Assembly (NCBI GenBank): GCA_913058495.1
Contig: CAJXQC010000012.1
Location: 41,555 to 105,554, forward strand
Origin: an uncultured Balneola sp.
GTDB lineage: Bacteria > Bacteroidota > Rhodothermia > Balneolales > Balneolaceae
Direction: 5' to 3'
DNA: 64,000 nucleotides
Under the pieces are notes generated by a model, which was not told where the DNA came from, made no database searches, and was given only the letters and a program-made list of their open reading frames with translations. The position numbers were made by a program, and so were the translations under genes. Shown piece by piece: positions 17,933 to 27,900 of the stretch. Positions within the stretch are counted from its first letter, which is position 1. Each line of letters starts with the position of its first letter.

Positions 17933-19216
17933 CTACTGATTTTTCTTAGCTTGAATTTCTGCATTGGTTCGCGGCACTTTTACAGTTTTCATCAGCTCCT
18001 CGACATCCCCACCAAATGTTTTTGTGACTGGCTTTCCGTCTCTGGTCAATCCTTCAAAAACACCTGCATCCACCATTTCCCAAAGAGGATACTTTGCTTC
18101 TGATTGGAGGTTTATTAATCCAAAATGATTTTCTGACCCTAGTTGATTTTCAGCATCTTTCCACTTCTCATCAAAAGCCTCGAAATAGAACACAGAAACT
18201 TTATTCTCTTCTGACCAATCTCTGATCAGATCGTGATATCTGCCCATTTTAAATTCGTCTGTAGCTTTGGATCCGTTATCTCCATAAAAACCATTCGATA
18301 TGGTTGCCCATCCTGTTTCTCCAATATGAACAGGTTTGTTGACTCCGATGCTTTCCATGTAATCAACTACGCTTTGATACTGAGATGTGGCATAGTTCAA
18401 TGATCGTTGCATTGCGGCTTCGATCTTTTCTTCATCAGAAAGATTTAGTTCATTATCTCTCACGCCCCAAAAATCCGGATTGTAGTGAGTGTCATGCATC
18501 GGATAAGTGTGCATGGAAATGTAATCTACTGATCTGATCAGCTCATTCAGATCTTCTTTATGGTATTCTTCACCGCCACCGCCCCATGAAGCGAAATTAT
18601 CTGAACTTGTGATCCACAGATCTTTTGGTAGTTTTCCTTCTTTCTTTAAATTTTGAAGATGGCTTACCCAGTGCAAAATAATTCCCGGTTCAACCCAATA
18701 CTCTTCCTGCCAGTGAACCATTGCTTCATTCCCAACTGCTATAATCTTAACGATGTCAGGATATTTAACAGCTAAATTAACAGCCCTTTCAATTTCTTTG
18801 ACATTTCTCGGGCTGTCTTCATTACGAATTCTATCAGGTTTTTCAGTCCAGGCATTTTTTGCATCGATCCAGGCTCCCATCATCACATACATTTCAAATT
18901 CGGGATCTTCTTTTTTCAGCTCAGAAATTGCCTCCAACAATCTGGGAACAGCATCCAGATATACGTTGTAAGTTCTAACGATCTTGATGCCCATTGCTTC
19001 CAGCAAAAGCATATCCTCTTTTAATTCTTTTATTGCAGGAACTATATCTCTGGAAAGTTCTCTGTAGCCACTGTATGAAATTGCCTGGTATTCCGGATTT
19101 CTCAGAATCTCTTTTGCTGAAATGTTTTTTGAACTCATTTTTTTATCCGTTCTATTACCGCAAGCCATCAAAAGCGTAGAAGCCAAAAGTGTAATTACAG
19201 TTAATAGTTTTGTCAT
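17933..19216 (-). CDS. GH17 lipoprotein beta-1,3-glucanase-like protein
   Basis: 427 residues. A lipoprotein signal ends at Cys19 (STLLMAC). The GH17 barrel has acid/base Glu164 in AVGNEA and the nucleophile Glu300 in GETGWA, and the terminal FYFEAFDEKWK. After the barrel there is a ~50-residue tail rich in charged residues. In contrast to the two other GH17 proteins of the operon it is exported and membrane-anchored, so it should act on glucan in the periplasm or at the surface. Confidence 0.9.
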   Translation of the reverse strand: MTKLLTVITLLASTLLMACGNRTDKKMSSKNISAKEILRNPEYQAISYSGYRELSRDIVPAIKELKEDMLLLEAMGIKIVRTYNVYLDAVPRLLEAISELKKEDPEFEMYVMMGAWIDAKNAWTEKPDRIRNEDSPRNVKEIERAVNLAVKYPDIVKIIAVGNEAMVHWQEEYWVEPGIILHWVSHLQNLKKEGKLPKDLWITSSDNFASWGGGGEEYHKEDLNELIRSVDYISMHTYPMHDTHYNPDFWGVRDNELNLSDEEKIEAAMQRSLNYATSQYQSVVDYMESIGVNKPVHIGETGWATISNGFYGDNGSKATDEFKMGRYHDLIRDWSEENKVSVFYFEAFDEKWKDAENQLGSENHFGLINLQSEAKYPLWEMVDAGVFEGLTRDGKPVTKTFGGDVEELMKTVKVPRTNAEIQAKKNQ

Positions 19217-19246
19217 TTGTTTACGGTTATTATTTCTGAGTGTGGT

Positions 19247-22200
19247 TTATCGAAGATCTTTTTCTTGTATTGAAACAGTGATCTGTTTTACTCTTCCTGA
19301 TCTTTCAAATACTTCGCTCGCTAAATTTTCATCCAACTCCGGTGTTTCAAAGCTTTTCGAAGATCCATCACTTAGATCCACATCTAATCTACTTTTGTCT
19401 GAAATCCGGTAGATCACGGGAACCTGACAGCAAGTAAATCCTAAAGCATTTTCAGGTAATTCGATCCTATATTCGTTCTGATCTACTGATACCAGATCGA
19501 ATGATTTCTTTTCTGTTGAGAACTCTTCTTTTTTCAGAAATGAAGGATCAAAACTTAGTCTTCCGTCTTTGATCTCTATGCCCAGTTCTCCGATTCTTAC
19601 CAAAACATCTTCCTTAACCTGTCCCGTCATTCCCGGTTGCTGAGCTCCACGATGTGCCGGTGTATGTGAGTATGGATCAGTAGAAAAAGCCCCGTATAAT
19701 TCCGGTGATTTGTGAACACCAATGCCCTCTCCTATTTCATCGAAGTGTTTGGCTAGTTCTTTTGCAATATCTTTATCAACATTGGCTTCATCAGCTCTCT
19801 CACATACTTCATAGACAGCGAGGTGTAGTTTAGAAACCATGTGCCAATAAATAGACCCGAGTCCTTCATATCCAAAGAAAGTACCTGACCTGCCGGTAAA
19901 TGATTTGTGATCAAATACGTTCTCAAAAACTCCAAGAATTAGTTGTTCTTCCTTTTCTACTAATGATTTGTATTTATCTGATAAGTCAGATAATCCCTTT
20001 TTGAGGTCGCGGGCATTTCTAAAGTTTCCATTAAAATGGTATTCACCATTAACATCTTTTGTTATGATTCGATGATTTCCATCCACTTCAAGCTTTTTAA
20101 GAAGCTCTGATCTATTTATTTCTTCTTTGGGAATAGTATTTTTATCGAGGAAACCCGGTAATTCTTTGTTCGGGTACAGGATATAACTCTTTTGATCATC
20201 ACGATACAACGCACTAGCACGGAGTGCATCCAGAACGTTAAGTTCTTCTTTCGGGCTAAGATATCCTGAACTAAGTACTGCAACCTGACCTTCCAGCATT
20301 TCATCCAAATGAGAAATAGAAATCCGATCAACATTGATACTCATCAGGTTATAGGCATGATACAGATCATCTTCTCTTTGGTTAGCTTCTATAGAATGCT
20401 CCAAAAATTCCAACGCTGTACTTACAAAACCCTTGATCTGATCTAATTCGATTTTAACCGACTCACCACTAAAACCGTGATCATAAATTTGATTTCTGTA
20501 TTCGCTACCGGCAAGTCCAAGCTTGTCAGTGATCTTTTTTCGTTCTGAATCACTGATAGAGCTGTTTAATAATGTCTGATTGTTCACCAGTACATCATTA
20601 ATGGAGTTAAATAATTTTGCTAACTCTTCAGAAACTGAATATGAATTAGATTCAACGTCTGCCAAAACAGGTTCTATGAACTTCAAAAATCTTCTCAGAT
20701 AATAGAGAGTAACCATTGACACACCATTACCCACTAAAGCGTTGTTTGCATCATTCCACTCAGGACGCTGAGTATTCATCCAGATACCTGCTTCAGGAAT
20801 AAAGTTGGAAATTTTTGCCAATACAGTAGCAAGGATCTTCTCTAAAAAATTAACGTGATGGATTTCTTCTTTTTCGCTACCAAATAAGGCTCCGTCGGCT
20901 CCTCTTTCTGCTACTTTTTGTCGAATTGACTTATCTGATTCTTCATCAAATTCGATCGTGTCCTTTGGATCACTTACAATATCCTGATAAGACTTAATAC
21001 GATAAGGAACATTTGCGTATACAAAGCTTTCTTCTCCGAATAATGTTCTTAAAGCTTTGGGATCATATTTCTCATAGAACTCAAGGAACTTCAACAAATA
21101 GATGATCTGATGATCACCCCAGTATCCTATGTAAGACCACGGATCATCCGGTTCTATGGTTTCCCAATCAAAACCATCTTTAGTAACTCGATAAGGATTG
21201 TAGCCGTCAAAAGTGGTCGCGTTTAAAAACTTGAAGATCATCCCTTCTAAAAAATCCGGGTATGAATAAACCAGTGCTTCCCAATTCTGAAAGATGTCTC
21301 TCCAGTTTCCTTCGTAGTCTAAGATCTTTGATCCATCAATTTCACTGTGCGTATTGATGGAAAACTGATTCCAAGGTCTGCTCGGATCTCCGTGACGTCT
21401 GCTGAATTTCAGTGGTAGGTATTCTTTGGCAAGTCTTATCAGATCAACATCTAAAATGTTTACCAACCATTGATTTAACTCTTTTTTATCAAAGGAATCT
21501 TTTAATGAGTTTATGAAATCAGAGTTCCTGTCAACTACTTGCTTACTAGCTTTTCTTAGATAAGTAACAAAATCCTTTTTTTCGATCTTGTAATTTTCAT
21601 CAAAAGTTCCACCTCTCATTATATTGAACAATACATTCGAATAATGACGTGTATCGTTTAGGACATCACTGGTAAGTTGAAGCCCGTCAGCGCCGGCTAC
21701 TAGTTGCTTTAATTTTTGAGTACCTCGTTCTATATCCTCATCTATCACTTTGGTTAAACCTGAATCATTTTTGATTTCGTGATTCAACCTTACCACATGA
21801 GCTTGATCCAGATTTACATTTGCAACAAAAGACCATTTCTTCTCAGAATTTCCGGACAGATCGATTTCAGATTCAATAAAATAAGCGCCTTTCTCGCCTT
21901 TTATATCTGTTTCTTGCTGAATTCTTTTGCCGGCTCTGAATTCATCTAATTGTTTTGAGGAAAGCAGATAGTTGGCGTTCTCTAATCCATATGACCAAAC
22001 CGCATTTGCTTTCAGAGCTTCACTTGGTTCTGCTTTATCAACTATAATTGCACTTAAAGCAAAAATACCTAAGCCTGAATCTTTAACTAGCTCACTTCTT
22101 TTGTAAGCATCAACAAGATTACTTGCTCTGGTTTGCAGATCAGCGCTAACGCCATATGGCATTATATTTTGCAAGCCATCTAAAACAGTAACTTTTCTGT

Positions 22201-22657
22201 TTTTTGAACCGGAATTGGTCAAACTAGATTTTTTTACAAAACCGTACAGATTACTGGTATTCCATTGATATCGGAAAGTTAAATCCAGGTCATGGTTGAT
22301 CTCCTCAAACATGATCTTATTGCCAAATCGATTCTTATATAAATTTCTGGTCGTTTTAAACTTGCTCTCATTTCTAACTGAAAAAGGCTCCCAGATCTTA
22401 ATATCACCGTCAGTAGCAATCTGGAATATAGTTTTGCTCCCTGTGATGTCTTTTAGATCAGTGATCTTATCATCGGTATAGTATGGAAACAGTGCGTATT
22501 CGGAGTTCTTTCGTCCTGCTGTAAGTGCTCCATTGCTTGAAATAAAGATCCAATGGTTAGAATCACTCACTATGCTCATAAAAAATGGCCGCATAGCATC
22601 ATGGTTTGATATTTTAAACCACGATTCTTCATTTATTTTTTCAAAGGAAGTGGACAC
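19247..22657 (-). CDS. Glycoside phosphorylase-like protein, probable beta-1,3-oligoglucan phosphorylase (GH149/GH161/GH94-related)
   Basis: 1136 residues with no signal peptide, so cytoplasmic. The N-terminal third is beta-rich ('GRKNSEYALFPYYTDDKITD'), as in GH94-type beta-sandwich domains. The central (alpha/alpha)6-type region has the strongest signature: LDYEGNWRDIFQNWEAL (residues 446-462) followed by YIGYWGDHQIIYLLKFLEFY (509-528) and NDANNALVGNG further on. The C-terminal part has PGMTGQVKEDVL and GELGIEI. Size and motifs best fit the large phosphorylases that cleave beta-1,3-gluco-oligosaccharides with phosphate to release glucose-1-phosphate. From memory the bacterial GH149 group is the best match, but GH161 is not excluded. 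The operon context (GH16, GH17, GH30, GPH carrier) supports the role. The exact family is my inference and was not searched. Confidence 0.68.
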   Translation of the reverse strand: MSTSFEKINEESWFKISNHDAMRPFFMSIVSDSNHWIFISSNGALTAGRKNSEYALFPYYTDDKITDLKDITGSKTIFQIATDGDIKIWEPFSVRNESKFKTTRNLYKNRFGNKIMFEEINHDLDLTFRYQWNTSNLYGFVKKSSLTNSGSKNRKVTVLDGLQNIMPYGVSADLQTRASNLVDAYKRSELVKDSGLGIFALSAIIVDKAEPSEALKANAVWSYGLENANYLLSSKQLDEFRAGKRIQQETDIKGEKGAYFIESEIDLSGNSEKKWSFVANVNLDQAHVVRLNHEIKNDSGLTKVIDEDIERGTQKLKQLVAGADGLQLTSDVLNDTRHYSNVLFNIMRGGTFDENYKIEKKDFVTYLRKASKQVVDRNSDFINSLKDSFDKKELNQWLVNILDVDLIRLAKEYLPLKFSRRHGDPSRPWNQFSINTHSEIDGSKILDYEGNWRDIFQNWEALVYSYPDFLEGMIFKFLNATTFDGYNPYRVTKDGFDWETIEPDDPWSYIGYWGDHQIIYLLKFLEFYEKYDPKALRTLFGEESFVYANVPYRIKSYQDIVSDPKDTIEFDEESDKSIRQKVAERGADGALFGSEKEEIHHVNFLEKILATVLAKISNFIPEAGIWMNTQRPEWNDANNALVGNGVSMVTLYYLRRFLKFIEPVLADVESNSYSVSEELAKLFNSINDVLVNNQTLLNSSISDSERKKITDKLGLAGSEYRNQIYDHGFSGESVKIELDQIKGFVSTALEFLEHSIEANQREDDLYHAYNLMSINVDRISISHLDEMLEGQVAVLSSGYLSPKEELNVLDALRASALYRDDQKSYILYPNKELPGFLDKNTIPKEEINRSELLKKLEVDGNHRIITKDVNGEYHFNGNFRNARDLKKGLSDLSDKYKSLVEKEEQLILGVFENVFDHKSFTGRSGTFFGYEGLGSIYWHMVSKLHLAVYEVCERADEANVDKDIAKELAKHFDEIGEGIGVHKSPELYGAFSTDPYSHTPAHRGAQQPGMTGQVKEDVLVRIGELGIEIKDGRLSFDPSFLKKEEFSTEKKSFDLVSVDQNEYRIELPENALGFTCCQVPVIYRISDKSRLDVDLSDGSSKSFETPELDENLASEVFERSGRVKQITVSIQEKDLR

Positions 22658-22708
22658 GGAAATTAAAGTAGTTAGCTAGTTTAAATTTTTGTTTGTGAAA
22701 CGGCTCTA

Positions 22709-23542
22709 TTATTCTGAGTAAACCCTGACATAATCGATAGTCATACTTTGAGGAAACCTGGTTGCCTGATTAGGTGAGCCTACATAATTACCCCCAACAG
22801 CTACATTCAGTATCAGAAAGAAAGGATCATTATAAACCCATTCATTTCCTGCGTTTTCAATTTGTTCTTTAGTAACTGTGTGATGAAGAAATCCATCTAC
22901 ATAAAAATCTATTTTATCTGTAAACCACTCGGCTGCAAAAACATGAAACTCAGTGTCAAAACGACTATTTGTTAGATTGTAGTCACCGGAGATACCGTTT
23001 CCTGCTGAGTATCCCGGACCATGAACCGTACTGGCAATTTTGGTTGGCTGTTGCCCTCTGAGTTCCATAACATCAATCTCACCTATCTGTGGCCATATCT
23101 CATCACCATTAGGTGTTCCGAGTAACCAAAAAGCAGGCCACAACCCTTGTCCGAACGGCGTTTTAATTCGAGCTTCAATACGCCCGTATGTTATCTCGAG
23201 TTTATCCTGAGTAGTTATTCTGGATGATGTATAATTTGCGCCATCAAAACTTTCTTCCCGAGCCGTAATTATAAGATTCCCTTCACCATCTAAAGCTGCA
23301 TTCTCTGTTCGATCAGTGTAATATTGAAGTTCGTTATTTCCCCAACCATTCTGCCCTCTTCCGATTTCAAAATTCCATTTTGATTGATCTAATGTAGCGC
23401 CTGCTGCTCCATCAAACTCATCACTCCAAATCAACTGCCAGTCAGTTCCTTCATCTGTAGAAGTACATCTAAAAAACAGGAGTAGTGGTAAAAACAGAAT
23501 CGCTAAACTCTTTAATTTTGTTTGTGATCGCATTGATTTCAT
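22709..23542 (-). CDS. GH16 lipoprotein laminarinase (endo-beta-1,3-glucanase)
   Basis: 277 residues. A lipoprotein signal ends at Cys26 (LLLFFRC). The GH16 jelly roll is complete: WSDEFDG at the start, WNFEIGRGQNGWGNNELQYY, and the catalytic GEIDVME (Glu155 nucleophile, Asp157, Glu160 acid/base), with the extra Met of the laminarinase-type ExDxxE. It ends with QSMTIDYVRVY. It has no CBM of its own; the neighbouring lipoprotein and the multi-module protein supply binding modules. It lies 19 bases after the CBM lipoprotein gene. Confidence 0.95.
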   Translation of the reverse strand: MKSMRSQTKLKSLAILFLPLLLFFRCTSTDEGTDWQLIWSDEFDGAAGATLDQSKWNFEIGRGQNGWGNNELQYYTDRTENAALDGEGNLIITAREESFDGANYTSSRITTQDKLEITYGRIEARIKTPFGQGLWPAFWLLGTPNGDEIWPQIGEIDVMELRGQQPTKIASTVHGPGYSAGNGISGDYNLTNSRFDTEFHVFAAEWFTDKIDFYVDGFLHHTVTKEQIENAGNEWVYNDPFFLILNVAVGGNYVGSPNQATRFPQSMTIDYVRVYSE

Positions 23543-23561
23543 AATTATCTGATCCCCAATC

Positions 23562-24980
23562 TCAATTTTTGAAGAAGTAAATGTTGTCTACAAAAATATT
23601 TGAAACTGTATTGTCGGAAACGAAGAAAATCAATCCGATCTCAGAACGGTCATTGAGTCCGTTGAAACTGCTAAGCGGTATATCTAATCCTAACCATGAA
23701 TCCTGTAGCAATATGCTTGAGCTTATTGTAAATGAACCTGATGTCTCACCATCTCCAACTGAGTTAAGTAATAGCAATCTGATAAAATCACCTGATTGAA
23801 CGGCTTCATTAACTTTTATGTCTACATGAAAATGAGTCATTTCGGTTGCGTCAATACTTGGAACGCTATCGAACAGGCCAATGCCTACAAAATTTAGTTG
23901 TGTATAGTTTATTACACCATTTCCGTCTACGATAAGATCTGCGCCGCCTGACCCTGTACCACCTTGTGTAGTTTGTCCATCGCCATTAAAGAAACCATTG
24001 TAATAATCTACATCTACATTATCGTATGCATCACTAAAAACAGAAATTACATTTGCAGCATCTCTTGTTGGAGTGGGGGCTGAAACAAAAGTCCCACGGG
24101 ATTCTACAGTCAATGATCCATCTGCATCTATCCCTCCAACAGAAGCCGTAATTACAGCCGATCCCTGAGCTCCTACTAATACATTTCCCAGTTCGTCAAC
24201 TTCGGCAGTTGAAGTATTGCTGGATGCAAACTCAAAGTAAGCTGCTGCTGAATTAACGGATTGATCTGTACCATCTGCCAGATTATAGATCGAGTTTAAG
24301 CCCGATAACGAAGTTCTAACCCCTGTAAAAGTACTTGTTGTCTCATCTTCTCCATCAAGCATTTCGAAGCGTGGTTGACCAATCGTACCAAGAAATTCAA
24401 ATTTTACTTCGTCAATCCAAACCGTATATCCTTTATCCTCTATTGGACCAAAAGAGTAGAAGAACATTCCTTTTTCTGATGTTAGTTTAGAAGCATCAGG
24501 AATTGGGATAACGTATTTCTTCCAGTTTGTGTTAGCTCTGAAATCAGTAACCTCAGCAGTAAATTTATTCTGATCCAGATCATTCCCAAAGCCAACAACT
24601 CCTAGCGGTACTGATTCTGTTGCTTTTGCATAGAATGTCAATGCATTATACTCGGAAAGATCTCTTGGGCTTGTAGTAAAAAATGTACCGCCGGCATAAG
24701 AACCTCTTGGATCGTTTACATCAGGAACTGCAAACCTCATAGAAGAACCTATTCCATCTGATGTAACTTCGGTATCTACTTGAAAAGCATTAAGAACAGC
24801 TCCTTGAAAAACTGCGTATTCTAACCCTCCACTAAATCCGTCAACAAAAACATTAGGATTATTTGTCAGGTCGGCTTCTTCTAGTCCATCTACTGATCGT
24901 TCGCAACCTGTTGTAATTAAAATTAGCAATAAGCCTGAAAAAATAACCTTTGTCATAATTTTTGTAGTGCTTGTATTCAT
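23562..24980 (-). CDS. Surface lipoprotein with carbohydrate-binding-like modules
   Basis: 472 residues from the ATG at 24980. A longer frame to 25037 exists but would overlap the preceding gene by 43 bases and put 19 hydrophilic residues before the signal; the shorter start gives a clean lipoprotein signal (ILITTGC). After the Cys there is a jelly-roll-like module (roughly residues 25-200), a Big2/Ig-like stretch (GSAVITASVGGIDADGSLTV) and a C-terminal module starting with SAPTPTRDAANVISVFSDAY and ending NIFVDNIYFFKN, which is the same PPxRD unit found four times in the protein at 9049-13038. No catalytic motif. It probably binds the glucan at the cell surface. Its position, second in the operon, is where SusD/SusE-like lipoproteins usually sit. 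Confidence 0.8.
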   Translation of the reverse strand: MNTSTTKIMTKVIFSGLLLILITTGCERSVDGLEEADLTNNPNVFVDGFSGGLEYAVFQGAVLNAFQVDTEVTSDGIGSSMRFAVPDVNDPRGSYAGGTFFTTSPRDLSEYNALTFYAKATESVPLGVVGFGNDLDQNKFTAEVTDFRANTNWKKYVIPIPDASKLTSEKGMFFYSFGPIEDKGYTVWIDEVKFEFLGTIGQPRFEMLDGEDETTSTFTGVRTSLSGLNSIYNLADGTDQSVNSAAAYFEFASSNTSTAEVDELGNVLVGAQGSAVITASVGGIDADGSLTVESRGTFVSAPTPTRDAANVISVFSDAYDNVDVDYYNGFFNGDGQTTQGGTGSGGADLIVDGNGVINYTQLNFVGIGLFDSVPSIDATEMTHFHVDIKVNEAVQSGDFIRLLLLNSVGDGETSGSFTISSSILLQDSWLGLDIPLSSFNGLNDRSEIGLIFFVSDNTVSNIFVDNIYFFKN

Positions 24981-24994
24981 CTTTTTGCCTCTCA

Positions 24995-27900
24995 TTAATT
25001 TCTTATGTCGATTTGGATATAAGTACTGATTTGCCACTCAGTTCCATTATCAAAGCCTGGTGCAGTTGGCTCCGGAACACGTTCCCCAGCATCATTTGTA
25101 GTGTAGGTTGGAGCATAGCGAGGTGAAAAATCATTAAGTGTTCTGAAAGTCCCTCTTACACCTAATCGAGTTTGCGGAACATTGAACCAATCCGGTTTAC
25201 CTAAGCTCATTGACAAGTCTGCCATCAACTGAAGTGGATATGTAAGATTGAAATCTCTATGATAATCGTATGGACCCCAATCATTAACTTTTACTGAACT
25301 ACTCAGCATCAGCTTTTTTCTTATCATTCGAACATCAGCGCCAAATCTTTCCAACATTCTTGGGTCACTTCCATTTGCTTGTGCATTTCCACCGTATAAA
25401 AGAGCAATTATTCCCGTTTCTCTGTTTAGTTTTGATACAATTCTCGCATTAACTTCTATGAGATCTCTTGCTGGTGGAGCTCCATCAAATGGGAACAATG
25501 TTCTTCCATCAGGCAGAATACCTATTGCAGCATCCTGTGTTGTTGGCAGATGACGATAGACAAAACCCAGACTTGCAGAAAACTTTGATTCCTCCATCAT
25601 ATCGTTATTCCACTCATAGAAGAATGAACCCGGAGTTTGATCATAGGTAAACAGAATCTCTCCGGCTATTTGCTCTCGGTTTGACCTTACAATAAAAGGA
25701 TCTGCCAAAATATTTCGTGGGCGTCCGGGAGCACCAACATCACTTGGAATTGGTCCTTCGATAGGTTTTTGCCACAAAAAATTAGGAGCTATCTGAAGGT
25801 TGCCGATCGAATAAGTAAAACCTGTCAGGAAATTATATTGGTTACCACTTCCACTGTCTTTTAGCCTCCAGCCTGTGTAGGTAATTGTTGGATCTGCCCC
25901 ACCGTTAGCAACTAAACCCATGATTGCAGATTGAGCATACCAATTAAAAGTACCGCCGGTATATGTGAACTTTAACTTTCCACCGAAATTATCCATTGGC
26001 TTGATCTCATCCTGATACACACGGGTGGTATCGCCTTCATCTCTTATGAGTTGGAATTCACGTCCGTTTAGCGGTTGACCTGCCCATAAACCTCCAACTT
26101 CTACGCCAACTTTTCCAAACTCTCTGTCTGCATAAAGTGAAAGTCGTCTGGTCTTAGGCTGTGGAATAGCAAAAGAACTATTCACATCTGTTCCCTGCTG
26201 CTCAAGATCTTCGTGGAAGATTCCTGTGAAATCTGTCTTCCCGTAAGTTTTTGAATACTTTATCAAGAAAGCAGGATTGGCTCCCCACCAAAGTTCTGGT
26301 CCGAACGCTAACTTCAATCCATCAAACTGTTTCTTTCCTTCTACTTCAACTCCGGCCGGAGCTGCTCCGTTATATATATCTATATTAGGTCCATAATTAG
26401 CTTCAGGATATAAGCCAAAGAAATCTCCTTCATAAGCCCAGTGATAATGACCTGTTCTGTAAAATCCGGTAAGATTAAAATACTCCTGATCCCAGTTAAA
26501 ACTTGAGCTGTAGATAGCTACCCTGTTCATGGACTCATCTGTAATTAGACCATTTCTGCCTTCAAGTTGAACCGGCCGACCTCTGTTTTCATAAAAAACC
26601 TCATCAATTGGATTCAGAGGAACATTTCCTAATACATTGAAATCTACATTAGCTCTAACGTTAGGCGCAGGATTCGCTTCTATTCCAAAGTAAATAGACT
26701 GCATATGGTCAAAACCCTGCTCGTTTGGATACACTTGTTCTGTGGCATCTGCATCTTTCGGAGTAGTGATTAAAGTTCCACCCGTATTGTACGTTTCGAA
26801 GTCTGCTGTAAATCTGCTGAGTTTAATTGCTCCGCCTGACTTTCCCTCCAAAGCTGCTTTATCGGCTCTGGCTTTCAGTTGTGCATCTCCGAGTGAAATA
26901 TCACCGAAATATTGATTTAACCTGTTCTGGGTTACTCCTTCTTGAAAAGGATCAAACTGATGAACCTCTTTTAAAACGTAATAAGCTGCTCTTGGAAACA
27001 ATTCGTAAAACCCTTGGGAGTTGGTAGTACCTTTTGCTGTAATTCCAAACCATTCTTCATTCATATTGTTTTCGCCTTCCTGAAAATCAAACTGATATCC
27101 GCCATTTGCCCAAGAAGCATTTACATCATGAATGCTCAAATTTACTGTTTGTCCGTATTTCCACCATCCATCACTGAACTGAAAGGTATATCCACCTAGC
27201 GAGTTGTCTGCGCCACCAAGTCCTGCTACATTTTCGTAAATAGCTTTCCAGTTGTTAAGCTGATATCTGGCCTGGGCAGCTTGGTCTTCCTGTACCGTTC
27301 TTGCATTAAAGGCGTCAGAGCCAAACTCCGTAAGTAAAACGGGTTTTCCATATTCATCAGCTACTCTGTCAAACAGATCGGTAAAAGTTAACCCTCTGTA
27401 AACGTTCGTACCAAAGATATCAGCATCAGGTACTTCTTCAGCAATAATATCCATGAATAATAAATCTCCGTTACAAATCGCAATCGGATGTCCTGTATCT
27501 ATCCTCTTCATCTCTACAATTGCTTCGTTGAACAATTTGTACATAGCTCGTGCTCTTACTGTAGATCTGCGGTCTTCTATCGGAATGTCTTCTGTTTCAG
27601 CCCCATCCCAGAAAAGTCCGTAGTTATTTTCATTTCCTAAAAGAAATAACAGTAACCCTGGCGTATCTTTATATTCCTGAACTAGTTCTGTGACCTCATC
27701 AATTAAAAGCGCTTTCACACGTGGATCAGAATAATCTGTATTGGGTTGCCAAACTCCATCAATAGTTAATCCGTATCTACCAAAAGAATGGTTAAGCATG
27801 GTATAGATACCATAAGTTTCATAGATGTAAGTGATCCATTCTTTAGGAATGCCCGTGTATACACGAATAGAATTAACCCCCATATTTTGAAGCAAAGCCA

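Noticed and set aside
24981..25037. Longer start for the carbohydrate-binding lipoprotein
   Set aside because: It would overlap the upstream gene by 43 bases and place a hydrophilic stretch before the lipoprotein signal.
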